From NCBI GenBank assembly GCA_029237695.1, contig CM055265.1:106993773-107057772 (forward strand): DNA of 64,000 bases, in the 5' to 3' direction. The notes under the pieces were generated by a model. That model did no database searches. It saw nothing but the letters and a program-made list of their open reading frames with translations, and was not told the origin of the DNA. Positions 1-10,811 of this stretch are shown here, in pieces. This stretch comes from Conchocele bisecta. Lineage: Eukaryota; Mollusca; Bivalvia; Lucinida; Thyasiridae. Position 1 is the stretch's first letter. Every line of letters begins with the position of its first letter. The position numbers were made by a program, and so were the translations under genes.

Positions 1-218
1 CACAACAAATGGTGATTGTCATGTAATACGTAAATATACCCCGGAACCTTGCTCCACATCATTTGCCATTGACACCGTTTGTATTGCTGTAACACGTGTC
101 ATATAACAAAATAATTATTGACCTTTGAGTGCATGTACACGATATTTACAATGCTTACGAACCTTCGAAATGTCATATTCACCACGTCAGTCGGCATCGG
201 TGAATATGATTTTCATCA

Positions 219-445
219 GGGGTCGCTACACTATACTTCGTACGACTAAAATGTTCGTAAGTGCAACATTAAGATCGTTTGTAAATTTTAATTGATGGAT
301 TTACATTTATTGAACATAGGCTGCATATGCAGCCTGTGTTCAATAAATGTAAATCCAACACGTGGTGAATGTGAATTTTACACTCTATCCTAATTTTGCA
401 CTTACGAACATTTCAGTTATACGACGTTTAGTGAAACGGACCCCT
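219..445. mobile_element. MITE family B, copy 1
   Basis: Inverted ends read CTTCGTACGACTAAAATGTT at the left, and its complement closes the right. The centre is a near-perfect hairpin TGAACATAGGCTGCATATGC at 308-350. This family has seven copies in the window, about 230 bp each. It has no coding capacity. Confidence 0.8.
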
Positions 446-706
446 GGTCCGTAAATCTCGTATACACCTCCTCAAAAAACAATAATTGTATACTTTTCAT
501 CTGTTACCAACATACCCCGAATTTCTCTAAATGAGCCCGCGGGCCAATCCCCGACAACATGAGTATATGGGGCGTGCCCACGGTGCCCGCGGACAACACG
601 ATCTCCGTCCGCGCCCCTACCGTCCGCTTCTTACCGTTCCGTATATACTCCACCCCGATCGCTTTGTTCTTCGAAACTAGCACCTACACAATAATAATTT
701 TGTATA

Positions 707-779
707 TACAGTGGAACCTCTCTAAAGCGGAGACCCTGGGGGGTTCCGAGGGTGTCCAGTTTAGATATGGTCCACTGTA
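707..779. mobile_element. Family F TA-flanked palindrome
   Basis: TACAGTGGAACCTCTCTAAA at the left mirrors TTTAGATATGGTCCACTGTA at the right. Another F right end lies at about 910-931 (GAGAGGTTCCACTGTA), so 707-931 may be one element of 225 bp. TA at both edges suggests Tc1/mariner-type targeting. Confidence 0.7.
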
Positions 780-944
780 AATCAGGCATTTGACCATTCT
801 GATACATGTACGTATTTACGTGCTTTGAAATCATGAACATACATTAACATTTGAGATAAATGACCAAGAAACCCATCAAAAATAAGATCACAAACGTTAT
901 CTTGGTGTTCGGTTTAGAGAGGTTCCACTGTATGTGGCACTTAC

Positions 945-1564
945 AGATACATGCCCACTCAGTAGGCACAGAATGTTCTTTACAGGAATTAAATAAGTGT
1001 ATATTTGTCTCACTATTCAACCAGTTTTAAAAATTACAAGTCCCCGCTATATAAACTGTAGATATAACCATTTATTAATATTTATTTTACTGATAGTGAC
1101 TCGCGGTGGTATCAGGTTTCATATGCAAATAAGGCATGATATTTTTTAATTATTTATACTAATTAAATACGTCACCTGAAAATTTATTTTTTTCGACAGA
1201 TTATAAAGTACAAGTATGATGATTGCACATCAATAAATAAATACAGAATATAAATTGTAATGTCCGTTAACATTTTAAGGAAACAGGGTTATCGCCCCTG
1301 ATATCAGTGTGAATATTTACGTCTGATATAAAATGTATATTAATGCCAATCAATACGTGGGGTAATGGTGAATTAATGTTTATTTTGGCAGAAAATGTCT
1401 CAGATGATGTCTCTGATATAAAGAACAGTTTGTACCTACTGAGTGGGCATGTACAGTGGGGTCAGCGTGTAAGTGCACACACGAACGAACACGACGGGTT
1501 GGTTCCAACCTGTCGTGTTCGTTCGTGTGTGCACTTACACGCTGACCCCATTGTACCTTTAAAG
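945..1564. mobile_element. MITE family C, copy 1 (interrupted by family D)
   Basis: It starts TACATGCCCACTCAGTAGGC and ends with the complement GTGGGCATGTAC...CTTTAAAG. The interior holds ATATGCAAATAAGGCATGAT. The right terminal repeat is split by the 100 bp palindrome at 1454-1553. Other copies lie near 26, 28, 32, 37 and 58-60 kb. Confidence 0.8.
1454..1553. mobile_element. Family D 100 bp palindromic MITE
   Basis: CAGTGGGGTCAGCGTGTAAG and its complement meet around GGTTGGTTCCAACC. TA dinucleotides sit at both borders (1452-1453 and 1554-1555). It is inserted in the end of a family C element. Size and TA target fit a minimal Tc1/mariner derivative. Confidence 0.85.
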
Positions 1565-1987
1565 TTATTGCTTCTCATGCGGTTGTCCCGATATTTAATA
1601 TGTGTATGTGCTTTTATTTTCGCTACACATGTCTTACATGCATATCGACAAAATACAGCACCATATGTGTTGGCTATATGTATGTACATGCATGTATGCC
1701 GGAAAACATAATATTTTGTTTTGTCCAACTCTGACTTATTTAGCCGACTTATATATACAATTGGATTCAGAAATATGTAATGCACATTTATTTATATTTG
1801 ACTAAATGATTCTCGAGGGATTTATTTCCTTGAAGGAAATATTTCCTCCTGGATGCTCGCGAGACGTAATTAACGTCACGTTTTGACGTCATTTCCGGCG
1901 AAGAAACACTTTATACTTTAATTTGGACAACGTTATAAGCTGGTGTAAGAGCAAATTTTACATTTTTTGAAGAGCTTTAATATATTA
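1565..1987. other. No gene recognised
   Basis: This is AT-rich sequence with scattered short inverted motifs such as ATTTCCTTGAAGGAAAT (1826-1842). No supported exon or repeat copy was found. Confidence 0.5.
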
Positions 1988-2138
1988 TTTATTCCACTAC
2001 CATTTTGAAATACCAGATTTATTTCCCTTGTCATCTGTAAATCCGACAAAGAAACTCGTGCTCCGCACTCGTTTCTTTGTCGGATTTGCAAATGTCTCGG
2101 GAATTAAATCCGGTATTTAAAAATGGTAGTTGAATAAA
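1988..2138. repeat. Hairpin element V
   Basis: The arms TTATTCCACTACCATTTTGA and TAAAAATGGTAGTTGAATAA enclose a perfect inner stem AATCCGACAAAGAAAC / GTTTCTTTGTCGGATT around a GC-rich loop. It is a probable MITE; only one copy was seen. Confidence 0.65.
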
Positions 2139-2287
2139 CTCTATATATAACTGTGACTGTATTTACATAGGGAAGAAGATCGCTACCAACGACCATAATA
2201 GAAACCATATAATATGAGACAAACCATGGGATTTTGTACGTTTGAAGATATATATATATATGTCATGAAAAATACTTATTTACACAA

Positions 2288-2400
2288 CTTGTGATATGTT
2301 CCGAAAATTAAATCGAAAGTTGACGAAATGTGGAATGAAATTCTGTACTTACTCTGAACATTTCGTCAACGTGGACGCCATTTACCGAACATATCACAGT
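2288..2400. repeat. Hairpin around AACATATCACA / TGTGATATGTT
   Basis: The outer arms TGTGATATGTTCCG and CCGAACATATCACA, and the inner arms GTTGACGAAATGT and ACATTTCGTCAAC, form an imperfect inverted repeat. It is a probable degenerate MITE. Confidence 0.55.
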
Positions 2401-2673
2401 TTTTGTAAATATTTATCCGGAAAAAATCGCTCATCTTCTTCGGTACAAACTCTCATGGCTTGTCTAAATTATGTATACAATGTATTACCTTGATTGCAGT
2501 GGAATGTGTTGAGACGTGGAGGTTTGACCTTGACATTGCTGGTCGCAGGAAATCCTTGGCCGTACTTGATCGCAACCCATCTCGGGTGGTCGACTGCTGC
2601 TCACAGACACCTACAATAAATCGGGGTTGCCGATATTGCTACGCGTTTCCTAACCTCGCCTGATGTCAAAGGT

Positions 2674-2900
2674 GTATGGAAGCGTCCTGGAGCCAATGCT
2701 AAAATAGTTGTATCTCCTAATAATGAGATAGTAACTCCTAATTAGGAGATATTATCTCCTAATTAGCACTCACTATCTCCAGATTATGACTTAGTATCTC
2801 CTAATTAGGACTTACTATCTCCTAATTAGGACTTAGTAATTAGGACTTACTATCTGCTAATTAGGACTTACTGTCTGTGTCAATGCTACAAAATGTTTAG
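2674..2900. repeat. Family K element, half copy with TAATTA array
   Basis: It begins TATGGAAGCGTCCTGGAGCC, as in the complete copy at 5985-6386. Repeats of TATCTCCTAATTAGGA and GACTTACTATCTCC follow to about 2875, then TGTCAATGCTACAAAATG, and the right end is lost. Confidence 0.7.
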
Positions 2901-3102
2901 TCTCCTATATATTTTCTATATTTTAGTGTGAGAAGTGTAAATGCTATTGCGCACATTTTTACTGTGTAGCGTGGTGTAGCGATATAGTGCAACCTGTTGC
3001 CTATAAAGCTGAAACCGTGCAGATACATCTGAGATGGCCTGGCATTTCTTATTTCTCAGTTGGTGCCATATTGCATCCGTTATAGACCAGTCAATAGTAT
3101 TT

Positions 3103-3168
3103 TATCCCGTCAACGCTGTGACGTGAAACACGGTGCCGTGAAACATATTTGATATCCTGTCAATACGA
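3103..3168. repeat. Hairpin shared with 42474-42548
   Basis: ATCCCGTCAACGCTGTGACG, then ACACGGTGCCGTGAAACAT and GATATCCTGTCAATACG recur in inverted orientation at 42474-42548. It is probably the end of a family I related element. Confidence 0.55.
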
Positions 3169-3169
3169 C

Positions 3170-4060
3170 CTAATCACAATTCATACGCGGTTACAAAGAA
3201 ATGTCCAAACCACAGTGTTGACCAGTGCCTGACTGATCAGACTGGTGAACATTGGACTGTTCACAGTTTACGTGCGGTTTAAATTTCGCAAATAAAAACG
3301 TTATCGCCAGAAAATAAAATTAAGTTCGTGCCATTTTCTGGATGCCAAAGCGATTACCATTACGACCCTCAATTTCCAATTGTTTGCTCTCTTCCTCATT
3401 ATAAGTACGTCAGTAAGTCTACTACGTCATTTAAAATAAAAATGGCTGCTCCGAGTGATTCCAGTCAGGTAAGGAAATAAACAAATAAAATAGTTGTTTG
3501 TCGTGTTGATTATTATTCTGGGCAGCTCGCAATCGTTGCGGAACCTGCTCCGAATGAAAACGGATGGGTCTGGTGTATTTTGACAGTATATTTTGTTGAA
3601 AAGAAGCTGTAATTTCACATCGTCGTTGACAAAATATAATGTATCAACAGAACATTCTTCTGTTAAACCCGCCTGAAGTACACATAGTGTAATGCCTAAT
3701 GGTTAATTCTGGACGCATTGATTCAGCTGGTCACCATTCTAAATATGATTAATTTGCAAAGCCGCCATCTTCTTTTGTTTTGTTTTCATCATTCATGAAC
3801 GATGAAATGAATAGGAACAAAATCGTTGTAACGTGATAAGATTATTCTGTAAACATGTCGATGAGTAGAGTGCATACAGGCTAAAACAAGTATTGATCAA
3901 TTTACTGCCATGACTGTTCATTAAGGGAATATTACAACCTACTGTATCGAACAATGTTGTGAGCCAAAGGAAAAGGTTGATGCAATTCGGTTCTAACTTA
4001 TCTCGCGTTTGAAGCATAAATTAACTAAATTAAGTTGATTTAAATGTTGTTTGACAATGT
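3170..4060. other. No gene recognised
   Basis: This is non-repetitive, AT-rich sequence within or beyond the 3' part of the GMC locus. Short minus-strand frames here show no GMC motif and no recognisable domain. Confidence 0.5.
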
Positions 4061-4222
4061 TGACGGGATAAATAGAATAGTAGGTTAATGCCGTGAATGG
4101 GAAAACATATCTGACGCGGCACGGAAACGGGATGGGCTCGGCAGAGCCTCGCCCATCCCGTTTCCTAAGCCTTGCCAGATATTTTTTCGCATTCACGGCA
4201 CTAATCTACTATTATCTATAAC
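4060..4222. mobile_element. Hairpin family I, copy 1
   Basis: The arms GGAAACGGGATGGGCTCGGC and GCCTCGCCCATCCCGTTTCC lie inside the outer arms GTAGGTTAATGCCGTGAAT and ATTCACGGCACTAATCTAC. The same element occurs at 42170-42312. Confidence 0.75.
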
Positions 4223-4351
4223 GTATCTTAGAGGTACTTGCGGTGCATCAGCGGCGTCAGACTTGGCGAAACTTGTCGGTTTGACGTCACGTTGCTTAGC
4301 AACGTATCATCATTTTCCAACTTTGGCAACCTATTTATTACCGGTCTATAC

Positions 4352-4440
4352 ACGTGACTTGAGAAATGGTGCTTATGGGACTTTTGACCAGTGTAGCTCC
4401 CGATCATATAGCACACTCATGTAGCCTGGTAACGACCTAC
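4352..4440. repeat. Family P fragment
   Basis: The stretch GAGAAATGGTGCTTATGGGA...GACCAGTGTAGCTCC...TGTAGCCTGGTAACGACCTA matches one half of family P. The other half is missing. Confidence 0.55.
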
Positions 4441-5261
4441 AGTAGAAGTTCGATCTCTCGAACCGGCAATGGACTGGAAAAAAGTTCGGGTCAGGCGTAC
4501 ATGTAGTTCGAGGGAAAGAAACATATAATTTACAACACATGTGGAATATATTTTCGAAACATTCGTCAGTCGTGAATGCAAACATGCCCCATTCACTTTG
4601 CTCAAATTAATGAATTAACACGGTTATCTTGACTCGCTGAGTTAACACCATTTAATTTTTGAATTTTCTTTTTCGCTACCCTCGAGCGAGGGTAGCGTAC
4701 AATTCGAGACCTTCAATCGCGAAATTCACACCTCGGTAGGCAAACAAACCAACAACGCACTTAGCTGTACGAGTTATCAATAGTAATTATCGTTGTTTTA
4801 AACCCAAGGGACCGCACCTTTGGTTCCAGAGTTCGAATTTGCCGTAGTTCGAATTTTAGGTAAACTTTTTAATGATTTATATCTATTAGGCATTTTTTCG
4901 GGACTGCGGGGCGAGTTCAAATTTTCCGGACTGTTCGACGAACACATGTTCTTGTAAATGTGAATCAACTGTATATTGCTTGTCAGAAGTGTGATGGGTG
5001 CTTCATTGATGGAATGGCGAACAATGTAGATCTTGATCAGACTGTGCGGAACAAAGCAACAGCAAAAAAGACATTGAACATGCTAAGAAGTTCTAATGTT
5101 ACGCCAACAATTGGGAAAACTCACAACTGACTGTTGTAGAGAGGTGTCTCATGTCGGGATGTTAACTATAGAAGCATTTGTCCATTTGGGAAATAACATA
5201 TCGGCTGTTACAGAGAGGGTGTTATTGTAGTTAGGTGGCCGTTCGTGGCGGTTACATGTAC
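4441..5261. other. No gene recognised; expected position of further GMC exons
   Basis: The next GMC exon should start with two bases completing a codon. I found no family motif here in the minus frames. It may be shorter than I can recognise, or lie outside the window. Confidence 0.45.
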
Positions 5262-5399
5262 CTATATTGTCCTTGCCGCTGCCGCAGTCGATGGTCCTGT
5301 ACTGGAGCTCCCGGCCCGCCGCCCGGACCACGTCATATAGTGTGTCCATATCCGCCACCTGGCCCGCCACGGGTAGTGGGCCCCGACTCGAGTGGAAGT
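5262..5399 (-). CDS. GMC oxidoreductase exon: segment after YFLKSED
   Basis: This exon of 138 bases lies between the acceptor TTTTACCAG (AG at 5401-5400) and the donor ATATAG/GTACAT (GT at 5261-5260). Its first two bases complete an Asp codon begun 11.7 kb upstream. It reads DFHSSRGPLPVAGQ, then DTLYDVVRAAGRELQYRTIDCGSGKDNI. This matches the GMC stretch YHgxxGPLxVs...l...f..Aa.elGy...D.ng, which directly follows the YFLKSED segment in the family. It ends one base into a codon, so the gene continues to lower coordinates. I could not identify the next exon in bases 1-5261. It is strikingly GC-rich inside an AT-rich intron. Confidence 0.85.
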   Translation of the reverse strand, partial: TSTRVGAHYPWRARWRIWTHYMTWSGRRAGSSSTGPSTAAAARTI

Positions 5400-5984
5400 C
5401 TGGTAAAACAACATACATGTACAGCTAATTGCATATTGAATGTATACTGATGTTATTGTAGAAGTAACATAGCTTTGGCAAAAGAAACATAAAGCCCAGA
5501 TTTGTTCCTGGTTCCACAATCGAACGTTTGTCTATAGTTTACAATGTATATGTACACAGAGCTATGACTCGTTTTCGGTTTTATAATACTTAGCAAACAA
5601 TGTTTTCGTTGGTCACGTTTATACCATCATCTCGTAATTAAAAAAGACGACGTGAAATCGATGCGTAAACGTCACGAAATACATTGAAAAAGACGACACG
5701 ACATGCGCTGAAGGAAACGAAAGGATTTTATATAGATGGGAGCCGGGTATTTAAAAGACAATGTAGTTCTCACGTACAACAAAACGATAATCTTTTATAT
5801 TCGTATCGTTGTACAAAGCGATCGTTTTCACTTCGTGTTCCATACATTTTCGTTTGTTTCGTTTGGGAACCTTCAACACATTTTCATTGTACGACAGTGC
5901 CTCAATTTCTCTAGAGTTGGCTAATTTCGCAGTTTAACACCAATTTTCACAATACTTATTGTCGGTTATATTCAGAAACAAATC
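5400..5984. other. Intron sequence, nothing recognised
   Basis: This is the first part of the 11.7 kb GMC intron on the exon 5262-5399 side. No repeated family or frame with a domain was seen. Confidence 0.5.
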
Positions 5985-6386
5985 TATAGAAGCGTCCTGG
6001 TGCCAATGCTAACATATATTTATCTCCTAATTAGAAGATATTAAGTCCTAATTAGGAGATAATAAGTCCTAATTAGGATATATATATCTCCTAATTAGGA
6101 CTTTACTATCTCATAATTAGGACGTTATATCTCCTAATTAAGAGTTAGTATCTCATAATTAGGATTTACTATCTCCTAATTAGGAGTTAGTGTTTCTCCT
6201 AATGAGAAGTTAGTATCTCCTAATTAGGTGATAAAACATTTTTAGCATTGACACAGATAGTAAGTCATAATTATGAGATAGTAAGTCCTAATTATGAGAT
6301 AGTAGCTCCCAATTAGGAGATACTATCTCCTAATTAGGAGCTAGGAGATACAAATTATTTAGCATTGGCACCAGGACGCTTCCATA
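5985..6386. mobile_element. Family K element: inverted ends around a TAATTA-site array
   Basis: The left end TATAGAAGCGTCCTGGTGCC is mirrored by GGCACCAGGACGCTTCCATA at the right. Both ends are flanked by CAAATC (5979-5984 and 6387-6392), a likely 6 bp target duplication. The interior is an irregular array of CTCCTAATTAGGAGATA-like palindromic units with about 20 TAATTA or near-TAATTA cores. Confidence 0.85.
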
Positions 6387-6697
6387 CAAATCTGCACCTG
6401 TTGTTACGCATTCTGATATTACATGTGTATGTACGGATAATATAAAATATCAATGTTCCATTGCTTACTTGGCAACCACTGTAGACAATCATCTGCATGT
6501 GTTATATCATTTGTGTGCAAGCTTTGTTTAATTAATTTACAATATTAATATAACCGATCGTGTTTGAAGGGTTGTAGGCAATAAGGCCAGAAATAGGCTA
6601 ACACCCAAACAGGATGAGAATGTCGGTCTTAGTGCTCTCTGCTCTTTGAAACACATGTACATGTATCAATTAATCCTCATCAACTGACCAAATTCCA

Positions 6698-6880
6698 TTA
6701 AACCTTTCACCCCTAAGCAATTACCATGGACTATTTCATGTTAAGTTTAAGACTGTTCCATTATGCAGAAAAGGGGGTAATTTCATAAAAAATCCACAAA
6801 TGGTGCAGATCCTGGACTCGTCAGGACCTACACCATTTACCAGTGTTAGGTAATAGGTATCTAGCGATTAAAGGGTTAAA
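6698..6880. mobile_element. MITE family Q, copy 1
   Basis: TTAAACCTTTCACCCCTAAG at the left mirrors GATTAAAGGGTTAAA at the right. The interior carries GTGCAGATCCTGG and AAAAGGGGGTAA, as in the other Q copies near 28.7, 32.5, 50.6 and 52.3 kb. Confidence 0.7.
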
Positions 6881-7042
6881 TACTGATTTTATTGGAGGAA
6901 AAATGAAAATTATATGGAATATTAACACATTCAATATGAACAATCAATATCAGAAAGAATTTCATTGAACGAGGAATTTTGAATTTATCACATGCAGTGC
7001 AATTTTGTATGCAATTTGACTTTTCACCCAGCTGTTGCAATT

Positions 7043-7410
7043 ACAGTAGAACCCCTCTAAACCAGACACGGAGAAATGTTAGTTATATTATAAGAATGAA
7101 TGGCCTTTTTGTGGAATTTATCGGGGTATTTCGGCCTTCGTCCAGTATTCCCGCAACTTTTCCAAGTTTATATCCCCGATAAATTCCACAAAAAGGCCAT
7201 TCATTCCCTATAATTCCAGCATTTGAAATAAATTCATCAAGAAAATGTGTTTATTTTCCGTTTTGTTAATAATTATTTTAACTGCGCCTCACGGTTACGG
7301 AAAGTAGTTCGGCATGGGAGTTTACTGGGATATACATTTTGGACAGAGACTTGCTACGGACCAATCAAATGTTAGGGAATTGTGTAAATAATTTTGTGCT
7401 GGAATTATTA
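7043..7410. mobile_element. Family G element, copy 1 (with F end at left)
   Basis: The hairpin arms GAATGAATGGCCTTTTTGTG (7095) and CACAAAAAGGCCATTCATTC (7187) are followed by a 200 bp tail (AATTCCAGCATTTGAAATAA...GTTAGGGAATTGTGTAAAT). The tail is shared with the copy at 30733-31091. Confidence 0.75.
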
Positions 7411-7506
7411 AATTCTGATCTGGTTCATTGCCATTTCTCTCCGATGATAATGTCTGTTAGTGATCTCAAAGCACCCATGCGTGTCTGGAGGTAGTCATAT
7501 GTCTGT

Positions 7507-7581
7507 TTTACAGCGGAACCTCTCTAAACCGGACACCCTGGGGACCTCCCAGCGTGTCCGGTTTAGTGAGGTTCCACTGTA
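7507..7581. mobile_element. Family F palindrome
   Basis: CAGCGGAACCTCTCTAAACC and GGTTTAGTGAGGTTCCACTG surround GGACACCCTGGGGACC. The TA border is clear on the right; TTTTA on the left. Confidence 0.8.
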
Positions 7582-8380
7582 TTGTTACATCATTTGTGGC
7601 TGAACTCTGAAAATAGGACATTTGGCTCATGAGCTCCCGATCTGGATCTATGGAGTATTGTATGTTTCTATGACAAGGACCAATCATGATTGCTAGCAAT
7701 ATGCCCGGTGTTTTCATGGACTAAATGGCGAGCAGTACATGTACTGAAGCAGATGCGCAGTTTGACCTGTGTTTATATTGGTGGAAAACCCCAGAGCACC
7801 AATTCTCCTGTCCCAGCTACATTTGCAGTTTCACACCCATTTTCACAAGTGTTGGTTACATCAGAGGCGATTGAAGTTGCCTCTCCACATTCAGAGCCCC
7901 CCCCCCCCCCCAACCCCCACCCACCTATACCATTATAAATGTATAGTCTATATAGTTAGAATCAGAAACAGCTGAAACAGTGATAGTAAACAAAATACTA
8001 GAGCAGCTGAAGCTGCATCAACGGTTTGAGGCTTGATGTACTGACAAACGTACACTGGCAAAGTGATTAGAAGACATTGCCAATGACGAAAACATATGAA
8101 ACTCAAAAAAAATTGATGCAATTCCAATGAAATTGAAAAAATAAAGTTTTGTATTTTCAGAATCGCTTGACTATTCTAAGCATTTTTCATTATATAACGT
8201 TCTACGAAATGTGTACCGTTAACCCCCTAGTCTGACATTGAAGTTAAGACGATTCTAAAGCACTCACAGCATGTCAGTTCGTATATAAAACCAGTGTCTG
8301 ATACAGCCCACCATACCTGTCTGGCCTCCACCTCGAAGTTTGTCAGCTGTACACACTGTTCTAGGCGGCTAAGTTTATAT
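7582..8380. other. Intron sequence with a C run, nothing else recognised
   Basis: The only low-complexity feature is a run of about 15 C at 7897-7911 followed by C/A-rich bases. The small plus frames here end in that run and have no domain. Confidence 0.5.
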
Positions 8381-8385
8381 GCTCG

Positions 8386-10137
8386 TTCTCAAACTTCAAA
8401 TGCATGTAGCTCGCGCATTTGAGCAGATAGCTAAAAACTACCAGCGAATTGGAGATAGAGAATTTTATTGGCTTTTTAATGCAAAAAAATATTTGAAATC
8501 GGTTGAATAATAAGGAAGTTATGACCATTTCAATTTTTTTTTTAAACTTCAAATGCCTACAACTCTCTCATTTGGGCAGATAGCCAAAAACTACCAGGGA
8601 ACCCGAGATAGAGAATTTTGTTGGCTTTTTAATGCAAAAAAAATATTTGAAATCGGTTAGATAATAAAAAAGTTATGACCATTTCAAATTTGAAAAATTG
8701 AAAAAAACGTCCAAGTTTGAAAGACAATAGAATCAGAACTATTCAAGCCATTGCTCTGAAAAATATCATCTTCTGTGCGGATGAATGTCCCGCGTGACGC
8801 TGTCAAAAAATTATGTTGCTGAGATTACTGTACAAATTGGAAACTGTTTTCAAAGACCACCCGTTAGATTTAGCCGCAGCACAGGCATTCGGCCTGTTTC
8901 GGCTTTCATCGGTATAATTATCATGATTATGTTGAACGACAAAGAAAATAAAAAAATGAAAGAACCAAACTTCAAATGCCTACAACTCTCATCATTTGGG
9001 TTTCAGATAGCCAAAAACTACCAGCGAAACGGAGATAGAGAATTGTGTTGGCTTTTTAATGGAAAGAAAATATTTGAAATCGGTTAGATAATAACAAAGT
9101 TATGAACATTTCAAATTTGAAAAATTGAAAAAAACAACTTCAAATGCATGTAGCTCGCGCATTTGAGCAGATAGCTAAAAACTACCAGCGAACCGGAGAT
9201 AGAGAATTTTGTTGGCTTTTTAATTGAAAAAAAATATTTGAAATCGGTTAGATAATAACAAAGTTATGAACATTTAAAATTTGAAAAATTGAAAAAAAAA
9301 TGTAGCTCGCGCATTTGAGCAGATAGCTAAAAACTACCAGTGAACCGGAGATAGAGAATTTTATTGGCTTTTTAATGCAAAAAAAATATTTGAAATCGGT
9401 TGAATAATAAGGAAGTTATGACCATTTCAATTTTTTTTAAAAACTTCAAATGCCTACAACTCTCTCATTTGGGTAGATAGCCAAACATTACCAGCGAAAC
9501 GGAGATAGAGAATTTTGTTGGCTTTTTAATGCCAAAAAAATATTTGAAATCGGTTAAATAATAAAAAAGTTATGACCATTTCAAATTTGAAAAATTGAAA
9601 AAAAAACGTCCAAGTTTGAAAGACAATAGAATCAGAACTATTCAAGCCATTGCTCTGAAAAATATCATCTTCTGTGCGGATGAATGTCCCGCGTGACGCT
9701 GTCAAAAAATTATGTTGCTGAGATTACTGTACAAATTGGAAACTGTTTTCAAAGACCACCCGTTAAAATAAAATAAAAATCTGAAATTGTTGATTTTTTT
9801 CATTTTTCTCAATTTCACATGTCTATAGCTCTCTCATTTGAGCAGATAGCCAAACATTGTCAGCGAAGCGAAGATAGAGAATTCTCGCAGCTTTACAATT
9901 CAAAAAGAATTTTTGAAATCGGTTGGAAAATAAGGAAGTTATAGGGAATTATATGATATATGACGTCACTTCCGGTTTCGTAAAAAGTGACGTCATGAGA
10001 ATTCTGAAAATTGAGTTATTCTCGTCTCACTGTTGATGCGAATCGGTATACAAAATTTGAAGTCGATCCGACCAGCCGTTAAAATAAAATAAAATTCGGC
10101 CTGTTTCGGCTTTCATCGGTATAATTATCACGGCAGA

Positions 10138-10190
<53 letters not shown>
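8386..10190. repeat. Family L: degenerate 170 bp tandem units ending in poly(A)
   Basis: At least seven units carry CTTCAAATGC, GCAGATAGC, AGATAGAGAATTTTGTTGGC, TTTGAAATCGGTTAGATAAT and AAGTTATGACCATTTCAAAT. A second 157 bp block (GTCCAAGTTTGAAAGACAAT...CAAAGACCACCCGTTA) occurs at 8710-8867 and again at 9607-9763. The array ends GGCAGAATAAA followed by about 49 A. This suggests a retroposed or LINE-like 3' end, or an expanded untranslated region. Confidence 0.7.
10141..10190. repeat. Poly(A) tract
   Basis: About 49 consecutive A bases directly follow AGAAT, making an AATAAA at its start. Confidence 0.95.
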
Positions 10191-10191
<1 letters not shown>

Positions 10192-10455
10192 AAGGAATAC
10201 AATAGGTTTTCGGCGAAGCTGAAAGCCGCCTCAAACCTAATTTTCAGTTCTGCATCGTATATTCATTTATGAAGCGAAGTACACATATCTGACGCCTGGA
10301 AATAAAATGATTTTGTAAAATATGGGTACATAATACTGAACAGTAAGCGCAATTGCAAACGCCAGTGTCTGTGCAACCTATGGTTACTAATTTAACCGCT
10401 ACATCAATCATGTTAATTCAGCTAGTGACTATAATGGCAACCACTATATATCGGT

Positions 10456-10673
10456 ACTGGAGAAAATAGGGCTTATGGGTTTCGCGACCAGTGTAGTTCC
10501 ATATCAGCATGTGCATCCGCAAAGTCTGAACATGATATGCACTGTTCGCTATGCTGCTAACAAGCCAAGCAATATATCGTTATCACACTACAGTAGTGTG
10601 TTACATTGTATTTGATCAGAAACTGCACTGGTCCCAAATCCCATAAGCCCACTTTTTCCTGTCACAGCCACAA
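10456..10673. mobile_element. MITE family P, copy 1
   Basis: CTGGAGAAAATAGGGCTTAT, GACCAGTGTAG and the mirrored ATAAGCCCACTTTTTCCTGT...CAGCCAC ends define a 220 bp inverted-repeat element. Related copies lie at 33.3, 38.0, 39.0, 42.7 and 52.5 kb. Confidence 0.7.
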
Positions 10674-10811
10674 ACAAATGTATAGGATTATCATTTTACA
10701 ACTACATGTACAGATTTACGTTTCTCAAATTGAACATGCTAAAGTGGTTTGTGTTAGTACCGTAACGGCGGACATATAATACCAAATTGTATTGCATAAA
10801 ATGGGTTTTCA

